Origin: Liolophura sinensis
Taxonomy: Eukaryota; Mollusca; Polyplacophora; Chitonida; Chitonidae
Direction of reading: 5' to 3'
Length of the DNA: 64,000 bases
Assembly (NCBI RefSeq): GCF_032854445.1
Contig: NC_088306.1
Location: 7,129,924-7,193,923, forward strand
The notes beneath the pieces were generated by a model. The model did not search any database. It was not told the DNA's origin and worked only from the letters and a program-made list of their open reading frames with translations. Of this stretch, positions 11,087 through 22,960 are shown piece by piece; the stretch's first letter is position 1; the number at the start of each line of letters is the position of its first letter. A program made the translations under genes and the position numbers.

Positions 11087-12356
11087 ACATATTAATCGCT
11101 CTTTTCACGCACATCACATGTTTTTATCACACCACTGTAATTACAGCTATACATTATTCAAATGGCAATTATGTTTTTTTCTCCTCTCCCAAGTTGAACA
11201 TGACTTGTTTTAAAGCGTGTTTTTTATTGTCCAAAACTTGCATGTCTTAAATGCCAAATACACAAGAACGTGGACTAATTTTCAACATCCTGAATTAGTA
11301 TGACAAAGATTGCACAGTAATCCACTTAAGCATAATGATTGGAGAAATGCATATATCTATCTCTTGCAAGATCGTTTAACTTGCATATATTGAGTCTGTC
11401 ACGTGTTATATGGCCATGATATCTACCAAGTTGGCTTATTGTGTGTCAGGCCAGTAACCTGTGGTTACACATGAAAACATGGATATTTTTCCTGCCCTGT
11501 AATCTGTGTTGTATTGAGAGAAAGAAAAAAAGTGATGGGCGTCTATATCTCTATGCATATCTATTACCGCTGTGTTAAAAACTGCACGGGTTTTATATGG
11601 CTCTTCGCCGGCTCAGAATATAAACAATGCAGCATTAGTAAACGGCCCCGTCCAATCGATAGTACTTTATTTGCCATGTGCATATTAAATGGAGGTCGGT
11701 TCTTCAGTCAGCCTGCATGAGCCATTGATCCTAAACGTAAAATCAGCAACACCTTTCCCTATGACATTTAGCTCAGGGAGTCACACTTGTATTTCAACTC
11801 GCGTCGGCGCTGAACGTTTTTCTGTCGACAGATAACCACGTGTGATCTTGAGTTTGACCTTTATGCATTGTACGCCCTTCGCGCGGTTTGCGGTTGCGGT
11901 CATATGAGGGTATATTTATTATCAGACAGTTAATATTCGATTTATGCCCTTGGTTAGCATAATTAAGGCGGGCGTTATTGTACGTTAAACGTACGAGACA
12001 ATCCTTCATTATTTCATTGTCCGTGCAGAGTTTGATTAGCTCCCGCTTTGCAGACGTGCTCATAATAAAGCGCTATTAAACCTCTCGCCAAAAGCTGTTA
12101 CATACTAGTTTATTTCATGAAATTTGAGCTTGTTTCTCTGACGCATATGCAGACGTAGACAGCCTCACGAGCTATGTAGCTATGCATGTATTTTCCCATG
12201 CCCCAGTATCTCTCTCCTCCATCTGCCCTAGGGGTTCTTTGTCCTCTATACACTGGCACACGTGTCTTTATTTGTCAACTATACCACCTGTTACCCGCAT
12301 ATACAACATTCCTTCTGCCATACCTCCGTCAGTAAAGCCACGGACTTTTCTAGATC
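11087..12356. other. Intron sequence, nothing recognised
   Basis: No exon resembling the CNG C-linker is seen. Short frames on both strands have no known features. Confidence 0.5.
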
Positions 12357-12413
12357 GGCTGGCCGCCCTCAATATTCTTGAGTACTGCGTAAAACACCAT
12401 TCAAATAAATAAT
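12357..12413 (+). mobile_element. SINE family A 3' remnant
   Basis: The terminal part is present, including TTGAGTACTGCGTAAAACAC and an AAATAAATAA tail, with a short internal deletion. Confidence 0.7.
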
Positions 12414-12549
12414 AGAATATGTAGATAGCTGTGTTGTTCTCAGTCAAATGGCATGGTCTTTCAAATAACTGGTAACACTTGATACACATTTTGATACACT
12501 TATCGAGATACGACCTTCGTAGAAGTTAAAACTTCTTTAGTATGACTTT

Positions 12550-12720
12550 AACGAATAATTAAATAAATAAATTCTGGTGACAAGAATATGTCTTAGGGAA
12601 TTGTCGTGAGAATCTATGCGTCGAAACAGACATTCGCATACCAGCCGTCTACCAAAAAGGACGTCCCGGGTCAATAATCGCAAGGCAACATCCCAGAGCG
12701 ACGTTAAAGGAGAAGAAAAT
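12550..12720 (-). mobile_element. SINE family D copy
   Basis: The reverse complement carries the D body: the AACGTCGCTCTGGGA block, the GACCCGGGACGTCC block and GGCTGGTATGCGAATG. Confidence 0.7.
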
Positions 12721-13289
12721 TTAAATATCAAACAAAAGAGTATGCATTTCCTCGCAGGTGCATTCCATAAAAAATTATAATATGTACCTCAAGTTGATAA
12801 ATTATAAATGAAGTCAGCGCCAGAATCCGCTCTGGGTGACTCCATTTTGCCTAAGAACTAGTCCTGAAGGCTTCTGTGTTACGAGGAGAATTGCCGTCGG
12901 AAACCGCCGAAGTGCAGCTCGTACATATCTGGTAGAACTCTTCTTCTCAGCAGATAGCGAACAGTACAGTTCGTTTTCCGCTTGACGATAGGGAAACCGG
13001 AATGTTGGACGACGGTTCCGAGTTTACACGAGCCAGCCGGCAGTTTTAACGACTCCCATTGGCTGAGAGGCAACACACCTCCAGCATAAATTACAGGATG
13101 TCAAAGATGGAGGACGTTATGGACTCAGCGGTATATACCAGCTTTGAAGTTTTTAGGCTTTACTCTGCCTGACGCTGTGTTGTCATGACATATAATAAAC
13201 AATAATACGAAAACAATGTCAGGCCACGTGGGTAAATAGTATACCAGCGAAATCCACGTTTACCTACGAATACAATGTACAAGACTTAC
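12721..13289. other. Unassigned intron sequence
   Basis: No coding or repeat feature is assigned. Scraps resembling family E occur near 13170-13200. Confidence 0.4.
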
Positions 13290-13430
13290 AACATGCAGAG
13301 TAAAACCAGAACAGTGACAATACTGCCATAGTTAGCAAATGGTCACACTAAACTGGTGAGGTCAGTTCAACTCAGTTGGGTTTTATCCTTAATGCTAAAG
13401 TCTAAACAGTAGTAAATTTACAGTTTAATA
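13290..13430 (-). mobile_element. Family E fragment
   Basis: It contains the GAGTAAAACCAGAACAGTGA block and GCAAATGGTCACAC, as in the inverted copies at 42620 and 63065. It abuts the 51-bp minisatellite. Confidence 0.65.
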
Positions 13431-13441
13431 CACTTATTAAG

Positions 13442-14140
13442 TTGCACGTGTTGAACCCTGAAATGCATGTGAAGAGTATGGAAGCGTGTCAAAAATTGCA
13501 CGCGTTGAACCCTAAACTGCATGTGAGGAGTATGGAAGCGTATCAGAAAATTGCAATCGTGCAAACCTTTATTATGAGGAGTATGGAAGTTAGGCCGAAA
13601 ATTGTAATCGTTGAAACCTGTATTATGTGGAGTATGGAAGTGTGGCCGAAAATTGCATTCCTGCAGACCTGTATTGTAAGGATTATGGAAGTGTGGCCGA
13701 AAATTGTATTCCTTGAAACCTGTATTGTGTGGAGTATGGAAGTATGGCCCAAAATTGCATTCCTGCAGACCTGTATTGTAAGGATTATTGAAGTGTGGCC
13801 GAAAATTGTAATCATGCAAACCTGCGCTGCGAGAAGTTTGACAGAAAATTTTACTTCACTACAATTGTGGCCGAAAGTTGGAGCCGTTGAAACATGCACT
13901 GTAAGGAGTACTGAAGTTTGGTTGAAAATTGCAGTTCAAACTTCACTGTGAGCAGTATGGAATTGTTTTAAAATAACAGTCCTTGAAACCTGCATTGTTG
14001 GGAGTACACAAGTACACTCTACGATAATTGCCGAACGTTTAACCGTGCACTGTGAGGAGTAGGCAAGTGTGTTCGAAAATTATGATCGTTGAACCTGCAC
14101 ATTTAGTAGTATGGACGTGTGTCCGAAAATTGGAGTTGTT
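13442..14140. repeat. 51-bp minisatellite, about 13-14 units
   Basis: The unit runs from ACCTGTATT through GGAGTATGGAAGTGTGG and CCGAAAATTG to CTGCAG. Copies are most alike at 13620-13820 and diverge toward both ends. Because 51 is divisible by three, several frames stay open on both strands and spell 17-residue repeats (for example TCIVRIMEVWPKIVFLE). No start context, splice signals or known family support translation. Confidence 0.9.
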
Positions 14141-14435
14141 GAAACTTGAGCAGTGGCTGACATCAGAACATAGAATTAAAAAAAAAATGAAAAGAAAAGG
14201 AAGCGATTCAAACTGAATGCCTAATGCCATCCATTCTTTTAGCTCATGCCTAATTAACACGCACACCCGTACTTTTGAATCTCCCGTCATTATATCGACA
14301 TGAATCCTACGAACAAAGGCTACCATAAAATTACATGTTAAGACACATCTTATCCTTACCACAATACAAACGTGAACTGCGTAAAGATGTTGTATGTTTT
14401 CCAAACACAGCATATTTTTCCTACACAGTACGAAC
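14141..14435. other. Unassigned intron sequence
   Basis: Nothing is recognised. A short poly-A tract lies near 14178-14190. Confidence 0.4.
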
Positions 14436-14745
14436 CCCTAGCCACTGCTTCACTGGCAAAATGCTTTCATTGTCCGCTTCAAAATCGGAAGACCCGGGAT
14501 CAAACCTGGCTCAGGTCATGCCACAGACTTTAAAAATAAGCTTGGCACTCAGCAATGAGAAATTAGAGCAAGCAAACAAGACTGGTTGGCCAGGTGTCGG
14601 TATAATGTGACTGGCTAAGGTGATACTTCAGTGTTATTTTGGCAGAATGCCACAAGAGCACTGTAAGTACACACATCTAGTGACTCCTCGTAGTCATTGA
14701 TTGGAAAGTTGTTCAGTACGACATAAAACAATTATACTTACATAT
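14436..14745 (+). mobile_element. SINE family C, near full length
   Basis: A tRNA-like head with a B-box (GATCAAACC, 14498-14506) is followed by the C body (GTCGGTATAATGTGACTGG) and a tail (ACACACATCTAGTGACTCC) shared with the copy at 20130. The last part of the tail also occurs in family B. Confidence 0.75.
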
Positions 14746-15184
14746 GACCATCAAGTGAGGGAAATACACAATACAAGCTGATGTTAAGATTTCACGATCT
14801 CCTCTTAACAAGCAAAGAAATGTAATGCCAACAATATTGCAGTTTTAACCACAGTTTGGCACCATGCCCAAATCTTAAATACTACACGATTGTCGCACCC
14901 ACAGTCAAGCGTATGATGAGGTTCTTTAGATTGAAATGTAACATTAGCCGTGCTAAGGCGTGGTGTGTCACAGCTAACACTGTGCAAAAAATAACACATT
15001 TACAGTTTTCTCTTCATGTAGACGACGAAATTGCCCCTTATTTACAGAAATTTTCAGGAAAGTTGTCAGGAAACACTTTTTAGCCGTAACAAAATATTCT
15101 GCTACTACAAAAGACAGAATTACCTTTTTGTCAACATTGTATTTGCTCGGTGTAAAATCAAAATTGCTAAAATGGTAAAACTTT
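14746..15184. other. Unassigned intron sequence
   Basis: No exon or repeat is recognised. Confidence 0.4.
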
Positions 15185-15300
15185 GTATTCTTACTTTGGT
15201 TTTTGGTACTTTGTGTCATACGTCGTGTTGGGATTTGGCCCTACTTTTATTGACCGGGAAGGTCCATCTTGGTTGACGACTAGTATCTGCATATATGTTT
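15185..15300 (+). mobile_element. SINE family D fragment
   Basis: The D body is recognisable: GTACTTTGTGTCATACGTCG followed by the GGTCCATCTTGGTTGACGAC block. The tRNA head is absent. Confidence 0.65.
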
Positions 15301-15319
15301 CCACGCCTAGATTCATAAT

Positions 15320-15395
15320 AAACCTTCGTCGTCGTATGACTGAAACATTGTGACGTACGAGGTTAAACCCCAAGCATTCATTCATTCGTTCATAA
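15320..15395 (+). mobile_element. Shared B/C-type SINE tail
   Basis: CGTCGTCGTATGACTGAAAC, a degenerate TTGTGACGTACGAGGTTAAA and (ATTC)n match the 3' tail of families B and C. Confidence 0.55.
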
Positions 15396-15402
15396 TAAAC
15401 CA

Positions 15403-15530
15403 GGTCGTGGGTTTCCCCCGGGCTCTGCCCGGTTTCCACCCACCATAATGCTGGCCGCCGTCGTATAAGTGAAATACTACTTGAGTACGGCGTAAAACAC
15501 CAATTAAAAAAAAATAATAATAAACCAGGA
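15403..15530 (+). mobile_element. SINE family A, 3' half
   Basis: The 5'-truncated copy starts at GTCGTGGGTTTCCCCC and ends with GAGTACGGCGTAAAACACCA and an A-rich tail. Confidence 0.85.
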
Positions 15531-15840
15531 ATCTGCTGGTGAACTAGGCTTCCCCGAGATCTGCTCTGTTTGTTAGTTTATTAAACATTGGGCTGAGAGA
15601 AGTTCTATACCAGTGACGTTTAATCTCTTACAACAAACATTACTTCATGTTTTATCAGCTAATTCTGCTTATGCCATGGCACTAGTGAGAACGTCTGTGA
15701 AACTTTAAAGTATATAGAAACAGTTGGAATAAGATCTTATCTGGCGTTTGGAAAAGAGGTCGTATTTCACAGGTAATACCTGTGGTCACATGTCAACTAC
15801 CAAGCTGTCATCACTCCTCTGGTTTTACTCTTTATACTGT
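15531..15840 (+). mobile_element. Dispersed repeat family E
   Basis: It is collinear with 7140-7412 and 26521-26845, including a leading CCAGGAATCTGCTGGTG block shared with the latter. Confidence 0.7.
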
Positions 15841-17620
15841 ATTCCTTTATATTATTTGTAGATTGAATTTTCTGAATCAGTGTTATTTGCAGTTCTATGA
15901 CGTTACTGTGTTGCCAATTGCATGGGCTTAAAGAGTGTTAAGCAATGTTGTTGCGGTTATTAAATATTTCAGCATAACATATAACATTTTTACTTCAGGG
16001 GGATTAAAAATGTCTCCATTTATATATGTCATTGCTAAAGTAATTCGAACCAGAAATGTGTAGTTTATTGTTTTTTCCTGCTTTGCGATAACGGATAGTG
16101 TAGTGCTCATGCAAAACAAGACAACAACTACCAGATAGGTTTGGGTTCAGGCTCCAGTTATATCCCGATTCCAACTCTATCGCATATCAGATGTACTCTC
16201 TGTGGTATAGAAACCTAATTTAGGTGAATTAGGCGATCGGCATATATGCATATACCGAAGTCACCAGCCATTGCCATTACCAGTACACAAATTTACTGAA
16301 CACCTGTTTTGAATGCAGCATGGGCTAATATGAAATAACACGACAGAGTACAGTCGGTGGAAGGAAGTTCATTTGAATATCTTGCAGTGAAAGAATCATA
16401 TGTTGAGTGTCACTGTACAGAATATTCTCACGGTGTATCTAACGTTCCCAAATATGTATACGTGCACATCATGGTCGTTGATACAGCTGTATGACTGAAT
16501 ATATTTTAAGATTATTATTATTATTATTATTAGTGTTGTTGTTGTTCTTATTATTATGGTCTTATTATTATGCCTTGATCTTGAGCACAAAACCATCACC
16601 ATAATGACAGTGTTACATATGTAAATATTAGTCAGTCCTTATAGTTTTGCTTGTTATCACCGACTGTTTTTTCTCATGATATGAAATGCAATTAAGGGCA
16701 AGATGAACGATGATTTGTTAAACTGCTCGCCAAACACGTCAGCCGTTGTGAATGTTGTACACATGTCAGAGGCAGCAAACACTAACCTGCAAATGGAAAT
16801 GAAATGGAATTTATGTTACTGAGTTTTTTGACAAATGTGATCAGTGTGAAAGGCTGGATTGTGAGACGTAAAAAAAAATAAGATTCCCATTTCACCCCCG
16901 CATTCTACAGCTCTGCGCCCTCTAGGAAAGAAATGGCCCTCCGCGAGGCCTTCATTTGCCAGTGAAAATTGGGAGACTTTATTCACTTCCACACGGTCCC
17001 TTGCCATTTGCAGACGACAGATAACACCGCTTTTCTCCTTTATCCGTTCTATTTCTCCACTTCTATCTCGTCCACTCTTCCGTGCCAATTTTTCCCCTTG
17101 GTTTGATCAACCTTTCGGATTAACCACTTCTATTATGTGCAGCTCAGTGAGAGCTGCCTTTATCCGAAGTGTACTCTGGTCCGGTACTCAGTGCATCACT
17201 TAGCCTTCGAAGGTGTGATTGCGCTCTTCTCGGTTGTAACGTGCAGATGTAGGGGGGATGCAGAGACCAGCATACTGCAGTTATACAGGGTTACTGAGCG
17301 CTTGCTGCCAACACTTCAACCCTACGCGTTCATCGGCGTTGCACGTCGTGAGGCGGGGGCTGGAAAAATTACTCTGTAATTAGAATTAGTGTAATGAGAT
17401 TAAAAGTGCTGCGAAATATCTCCTTGATAAGATTTCCTGGCTGACAATAGGCCCCTCACAGCGAGGAGTAGAGGTACTGTGAGCACCCTTATCCTCCTGC
17501 CGATTTTCTCCTGCTCCGGTTTTCAGGAATTATATTGAGAGCCCACGTAAAAAAATATCATTTTGGAGTCTGCCCGCTAACCAAAAATGTTGTACCGCGA
17601 GACTGTCGTCCGTATGCAGG
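15841..17620. other. Unassigned intron sequence with a (TTA)n microsatellite
   Basis: A (TTA/TTG)n run occupies about 16513-16560. Nothing else is recognised. Confidence 0.45.
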
Positions 17621-17646
17621 GTCACGTGATCAGGATCACGTGATCC
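17621..17646. promoter_or_regulatory. Two adjacent CACGTG E-box palindromes
   Basis: TCACGTGA (17622-17629) is followed by the 14-bp perfect palindrome GGATCACGTGATCC (17633-17646). The centres are 14 bp apart. Such sites bind bHLH-zip factors (USF, MITF/TFE, MYC/MAX families). Function is inferred only. Confidence 0.4.
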
Positions 17647-18329
17647 CTGAATTGGCTTAAAATTGACTCTGTGAAGGTTTTCTCAAGAAGAGGCTTTTGT
17701 GAGTCGAATCCACTGCTATCTAAGTGCAAGTCAACACGACATCTCATTCCGCGTCAGAAATGTTGACCAGGAGTGCAAACACGGTCATCTCAGCATTTTT
17801 GCTCAATATCTGCCCCCCACCCCCCTTACCCCGCTCCCTTCTCCACCCCATCATTCATTGTCATCACTGCCAAAGTGCATGGATTAAAAAAAGATTTTCA
17901 AGAACTAATCGTTTTCAAATGATCATATTTGGGCGAACAGCGAGACAAAATGATTTGGTCTCTTACAAAATAATGGACTTTATAACGGTTTATTACTGTG
18001 TGAGCATAGCATCAGAAAATGAATAACACCATTTGGCCACCATTTTGTTCTATACATTTGATATAAAACTCATACGGTTTACCGCAAATCACATGTCTTA
18101 AGAGTACGAAAAGTATTTCTAACACCGAATAGCGTGAATCATTTCTTATTTACGAAGTGTTTCGAATGCTCTCTTTATTTTACTCCATTGAACATTTTGC
18201 TTACACGTATCTGCATGTTCGAGCTATTACCATTTCACTCAGTTTCTGTGAATCGGGAATGTCTTCAGTATTCGGCCTAGCAGGAAGTATTCGATGACGA
18301 GATTAAAAATCTATATCTCACACACGGAC
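17647..18329. other. Unassigned intron sequence
   Basis: A C-rich tract lies at about 17812-17850. Nothing else is recognised. Confidence 0.4.
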
Positions 18330-18408
18330 CACAGGGAATCTGAGAACTTTATTATGTAACCGGATGATGGGCTTATTGTGGCCTATAATTAGACAAGTTA
18401 AGATATCC

Positions 18409-18478
<70 letters not shown>

Positions 18479-18870
18479 TAGACAGATGGACAGATAGACA
18501 GATAGATGAGAGATACATGTATGTCACATTACGCAGTTTACACAGCTTGCTAAGGAGCGGCTACCTTTCCAACACAATTAAAGACGTCCACCATAGAGAG
18601 TAAGCCCAGAGCGGTGACGACAGTGTTATAGCTGGCAAACAGTCACATTTAAAAGATACAAACGTTAGCCTACATTACGCGGATCCCAACATGGAATACG
18701 CGAACATTATTACGTAAATGGATGATGGACTTCTTGTGGTCTATAATTTGAAAAGTTGAGAGATTCCAGAACTATGTATGAAAAGGGTATATGTAAAATT
18801 ACGAGGTTTACAGAACCTGCAATGGAGCGGTTATTTCAGGCTAGCTCCCTTACCATTATGCTGTAGTTAC
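18330..18870. repeat. Local direct duplication of about 200 bp
   Basis: 18330-18570 and 18690-18870 share, in order, a GGATGATGG block, CTATAATT, an ATTACG block and GGAGCGG. The first copy holds the (TA)n expansion. A short family E fragment (18590-18662, minus) lies between the copies. Confidence 0.6.
18412..18512. repeat. (TA)n then (GATA/GACA)n microsatellite
   Basis: About 32 TA units run to 18476, followed by GATA/GACA-type repeats. Confidence 0.95.
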
Positions 18871-19919
18871 CTTCTTCAGTAGGTGCGAAAACGTGGGAAG
18901 ACCAGTGAGCCCGTGGAGCTATCACGGAAGTAAAGTGGATTGCTTTGTCTCCGGTTATTAGATTGCCTGCGAACATCGTCCTCGTATCACACGGTACTAG
19001 ATTCACATCCCAAACATCCCCCTGGCAGGGGATTCTTAGACTTCAGTCGTCGCCAACGCAAAGTATTAAGCCGATTTTCCCGCGGGTTATTGTCTTGTGT
19101 AAGGCGGGTCATCAAGTCGAATAAGAAAGTACATTAAATTCGACCTGTAAGTTCTTCCTCTGGTTTGTGGCTTGACTGGGGGTGAGAAAGGTCGCTATAG
19201 CTACAAACCAGTGATTAACCGCTCTAATCCCAGAGGCTTTTATTACAGTAGTAGTTACCCGGATTTTACTGAACCTGTATACAGTGCTACTGGCAAACCC
19301 GCCTAAAGAGAGATACAGTAATGTCCATGCATAGCTGTCTATGGACACAGATCTGGTCCAGTCGTTCTGGAAATCAATGGTGGCTGTCTGTGTGTGTTGT
19401 CAGAGGCATGTCTATATAAACATCAACTGTTTGTCCGCGATATGACTGACATTGTGCGGGAAATATCTCTCACTGACAGGTATTAAGTTTACAAAGTCAG
19501 GATCAACATCTGTACACGTAACATGTATAACCGACCGCTACGACAAGTTAATATGGCTATAGTATCTGTTTGTCTCGCAATATGTGCATGGTCTTTGTGA
19601 TTTCGTTTATCAACTGTTGTAAAAGTTTCATCCAATACGAAAGACAATGAGGCGAGTCGGCATTTCAGGGGTCCCAAGTGTTCACACAGATATGGACGAA
19701 ATTTGTTCTCGTAAACTAACTCAGCTAAAAGAGCGAGATTTTACGCTACTTGCTAGATTGAATACACCTTTCGCATAGCCGGTTTTGTCGGCCCAACTGT
19801 GCCATTAGCGGCTGCCGTAAAATCCCGCCTTTTCGCTGCGTTAGTTCACAACATCCCACATCCTGTCTCGTCTCAACCTGCGTAAACTCGCGAGATTCCT
19901 GATATGTCGACTAGGATTT
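18871..19919. other. Unassigned intron sequence
   Basis: A motif, GTCTCGCAATATGTGCATGG near 19572, is a distant copy of the repeat at 19920-20140. Nothing else is recognised. Confidence 0.4.
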
Positions 19920-20140
19920 TTTGCGTGAGATGCATATATAGTGAATGGTGCAGCAACTGAATCTCACTTCAGTATCAGCGCGACTCGCAACATGCGCATG
20001 GCTTTTTAAGCACTTTTGTCCATTGACTGAGATGCATGCGTAGTGAACGATGCAGCGTGCAGCTAAATATTGGTATGGTATCTGTCCGACTCGCAACATG
20101 AGCAAGATCGGTGTATGATTTTGTTTTCTTTGGTGGCGTG
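19920..20140 (+). repeat. Two degenerate repeats of about 108 bp
   Basis: GACTCGCAACATG occurs twice, about 108 bp apart, each time preceded by GAGATGCAT, GTGAA and GATGCAGC-like blocks. Confidence 0.6.
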
Positions 20141-20310
20141 TCATTTCTGCTGTCTTCGGCATGATACTTCAGTGGCGGCAGCACTTTAGCGGCATGGACT
20201 AGCCTTGCCACAAAAACACGCAATATACGTACACACATCTAATGACTCCTCGTCGTCATATTACTGAAAAATTGTTAAGAACGATGTTAGACCCTAAACA
20301 TACATACAAA
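20130..20310 (+). mobile_element. SINE family C, 3' part
   Basis: The C body (GGCATGATACTTCAGTGGCG, then ACTAGCCTTGCCACA) is followed by the B/C tail (GTCATATTACTGAAAAATTG) and a (CATA)n end. Confidence 0.8.
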
Positions 20311-20795
20311 CATACATATATCGTTTACTTTACTTGACTGCAGAATGATGGATAGGGGAGAATGTTAAACATAGATGGCGGCCGTCACGTTTATTGCTGA
20401 AGGAAACTGGCCACGGAATTTGACGAACTTTGTTGAAACGTCTTGACATAAGCTTCGCAAGGTTTCGAACAAGCCCCCTCCCGTATTAGAGCGTGCTTGT
20501 CACAGTAGTTCTTGACAAATAAACACTTGATATACAGTGTTGCATGTATACCAATGGGCTTCTTGTCTCTGTGCTTGTATATAAGAGATGTCTAGAACAG
20601 CTTACAACGGTAAAAAACTTCACGGATGCAATAGTTAAAAAATCGAAAGACACATTGCGATGCCAGCAGTTGTAGGAGTAATATCACCACTGCATTTATT
20701 GGGCTGTCTAGGATTTATCACTCAAGGCAAATACATTAAGCACAGAGAGCTTAATAAAATGTTTTTAACGATGTGAACTGAACTTGGGTTTACAG
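20311..20795. other. Unassigned intron sequence
   Basis: Nothing is recognised. Confidence 0.4.
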
Positions 20796-20885
20796 ACGCC
20801 ACGTCAAAACCCGAGAAGTCTCGGGTGTGAGCCACGTGTGACGCCACACCAATCACACGAGCGGACCACACACGCCACGTGGTCG
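20796..20885. promoter_or_regulatory. Cluster of CCACGT motifs with a short hairpin
   Basis: Three GCCACGT motifs occur near 20798, 20832 and 20874. The second and third are full CACGTG sites. Between the first and second is CCCGAGAAGTCTCGGG, a 7-bp stem with a 2-base loop. This may be a binding-site cluster; function is inferred. Confidence 0.35.
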
Positions 20886-21420
20886 CACTAACTTAATGTG
20901 AAATTCCATCGTAACAGACATCCTGATATGTCTGTGCTTCTTCATGCACTCTCATGTTAAAGGGTCCATGTGTCTCTATATAAAGATTGACAAATTATCT
21001 AACAGTTATTAAGATGTTGATCGCAATGCCGTAATAAAATGAATGACGAACTTGAAAGGAAATCTAAAAAAAACTGGTACATTTGAAACCAAGATATTGT
21101 TATATGCACATTTAGTCCTGGACATTCGAGCTATGTCGTTATCTTTTCATTTATATTCCCACTTGTAAGGCGGTGGTCACATATGATTAAATAAACCGAG
21201 CGTCTTGGGCAAACCGCCGCTATTCACTAAGAAACGAGCAAACCTGCTGACTTAACCAAAACAATGCAAAAATCGAGACTTGGATTCGATTCTTACACCG
21301 CCTTGTTGGGGCGGTCGAGCAGCTGTGGTTAGAATAACATCTTAAGTCACTGACCCATCGAAGACCCATATATCGTCTTTATCGTCTTTATTTGCAACCT
21401 ATTTATTTGTTTTGTTATTT
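20886..21420. other. Unassigned intron sequence
   Basis: Nothing is recognised. Confidence 0.4.
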
Positions 21421-21515
21421 GGTTGGTAACACTTGCTCAAACCCACGGCCATCCGCAGGTTGCTGGAATACCTTACCACGTACGTCCGGAGAGGATGCTA
21501 GCATGAGCTTGAGTT
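21421..21515 (-). mobile_element. SINE family A fragment
   Basis: The (TTTA)-like start and the block from CCACGGCCATCCGCAGGTTG to GCATGAGCTTGAG are present. The middle is deleted. Confidence 0.7.
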
Positions 21516-22159
21516 TTAATCTTCCTCCCCCATACTGAAGTTCGTCAGATTTAGGATAGAGGATACCGCATCATTAATGTGAAAGCTGAATTAATGTTCC
21601 TAAATTACTGGCACAGTTTAACGAAGCAGTCCCAACATGTGGGTGGCGTAGCTTCCTACATAAGCTATAATGAAAGAAAACGTCACCATGGAAAATGCAT
21701 GCGGCAGCGTAGTAAAGCGAGAGCCCATGTAGCGAAGTGTTCTCCAAACATTATATATTTTTAACTATTGTAATATCGACTCTGTTAATGAAAATGGAAA
21801 TGTACCTCCAGGCTACGTTATCAAACTTCACAGCACAAAATGTGCATTTAGTATTTAGCCCATTGGTCACTTTAGCGTGAATTGTTGTATTGACAGTCGG
21901 CCGAGTATGCATATTTGTAGCCCAAATTACGTAGGCCTGTATGACTTTCTTATTGTTTATCGTGATGAATAGTATTGTGTTCACCATCTGAATACTACTC
22001 CTTGTGTAACGTGATCTGTGAATTTCATTCTTGGTGGTCTTGTGTAATATTGCAGTGTGTAGAATGTGCGTATAATACTTGTTGCGGACCTCCGAAACCG
22101 AGACCTCCAGCGCGGCACAATAAGCCAGAAGCCTTTCATCATCGCGGCCGCTGCAATTC
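21516..22159. other. Unassigned intron sequence
   Basis: Opposing frames of 105 and 136 codons overlap at 21751-22292. Neither shows a domain, and the plus frame runs into a SINE A remnant. Confidence 0.4.
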
Positions 22160-22285
22160 ATGCCCAGCTTATGCTGGTTTCCTCTCCGGTTGTACGAAGG
22201 TTATCGTGAGTTTATCTCGGGCTCTGTATGTTTTTCTCCCGCCGTCTCACTGGCCGCCGCCGTACAGGCGAAATATGTACATGTG
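22160..22285 (+). mobile_element. SINE family A remnant
   Basis: A degenerate copy: GCCCAGCTTATGCTGGTTTC, CTCTCCGG, CTGGCCGCCGCCGTA and GCGAAATA blocks occur in the expected order. Confidence 0.65.
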
Positions 22286-22699
22286 TAGCTGAACTATATT
22301 ACCCCAATAGCACGGGGCTTTACAACATCACCAGATGCTATCAGATCTGTTTTATTAGATATACATAGTATAGATAAGTTGATTTCCTCTGGCCAGTGTT
22401 ATGTATTGATACAAAAAAATATATATCATCGATATTTACTTGTGTTGTCAAACAAAATATGCGTGTATTTTGAAACTGCGATATGTTGCTTTCAATTAAA
22501 TTGGCATACTTCTGCACTTTTGTTAGAGTAAAAATTGTATTGTGGTGATTTAAACAGGGAACACAATGTGAATGTCATATTTAGTATACTAGCCCCTGCC
22601 TTTGCACAATCATTAAACCATGCCTTGAAACTGCTGTCCTGGATGAATCCAGAGCATTTGGCACCATTTCCTTGTCTCTCGACGCCGTTTTAAAAGCAG
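22286..22699. other. Unassigned intron sequence
   Basis: Nothing is recognised. Confidence 0.4.
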
Positions 22700-22960
22700 A
22701 ATTTATCTTACACGAGAATCTGCTTTAGCCAGTCTCACTGACACTGATCGGAAAGGTGGTGACATATCGGTTACGATTGATCGGCCTGCAAAATCTCCCT
22801 GTGCGGTTGTGGATCCCTGGGACCTCTTGCCGCCGCCATCTTGGATTTGTCTTGTCGGCTGCCGGACATGTTCTCGGCATATTACTAAGCCGGCCAGTCA
22901 ACTCCAGACAGCCTCGGCTTAAAGAGTCAATCAGCTGAGTTTTGCTTTCAGTGATTTTTT
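22700..22960. promoter_or_regulatory. Candidate regulatory stretch with a YY1 motif
   Basis: GCCGCCATCTTGG at 22832-22844 is a full YY1-type site. The surrounding 250 bases are GC-richer than the neighbourhood and not repetitive within the window. This is inferred only. Confidence 0.3.

Noticed and set aside
11081-11250. Reading the channel through to the stop near 11250
   Set aside because: The sequence after 11080 loses all similarity to CNG channels, and the junction is a consensus donor. It is kept only as a possible short isoform.
13418-13951. Protein-coding gene with 17-residue repeats
   Set aside because: Open frames follow automatically from a 51-bp unit and occur in several frames on both strands, and no gene signals are seen.
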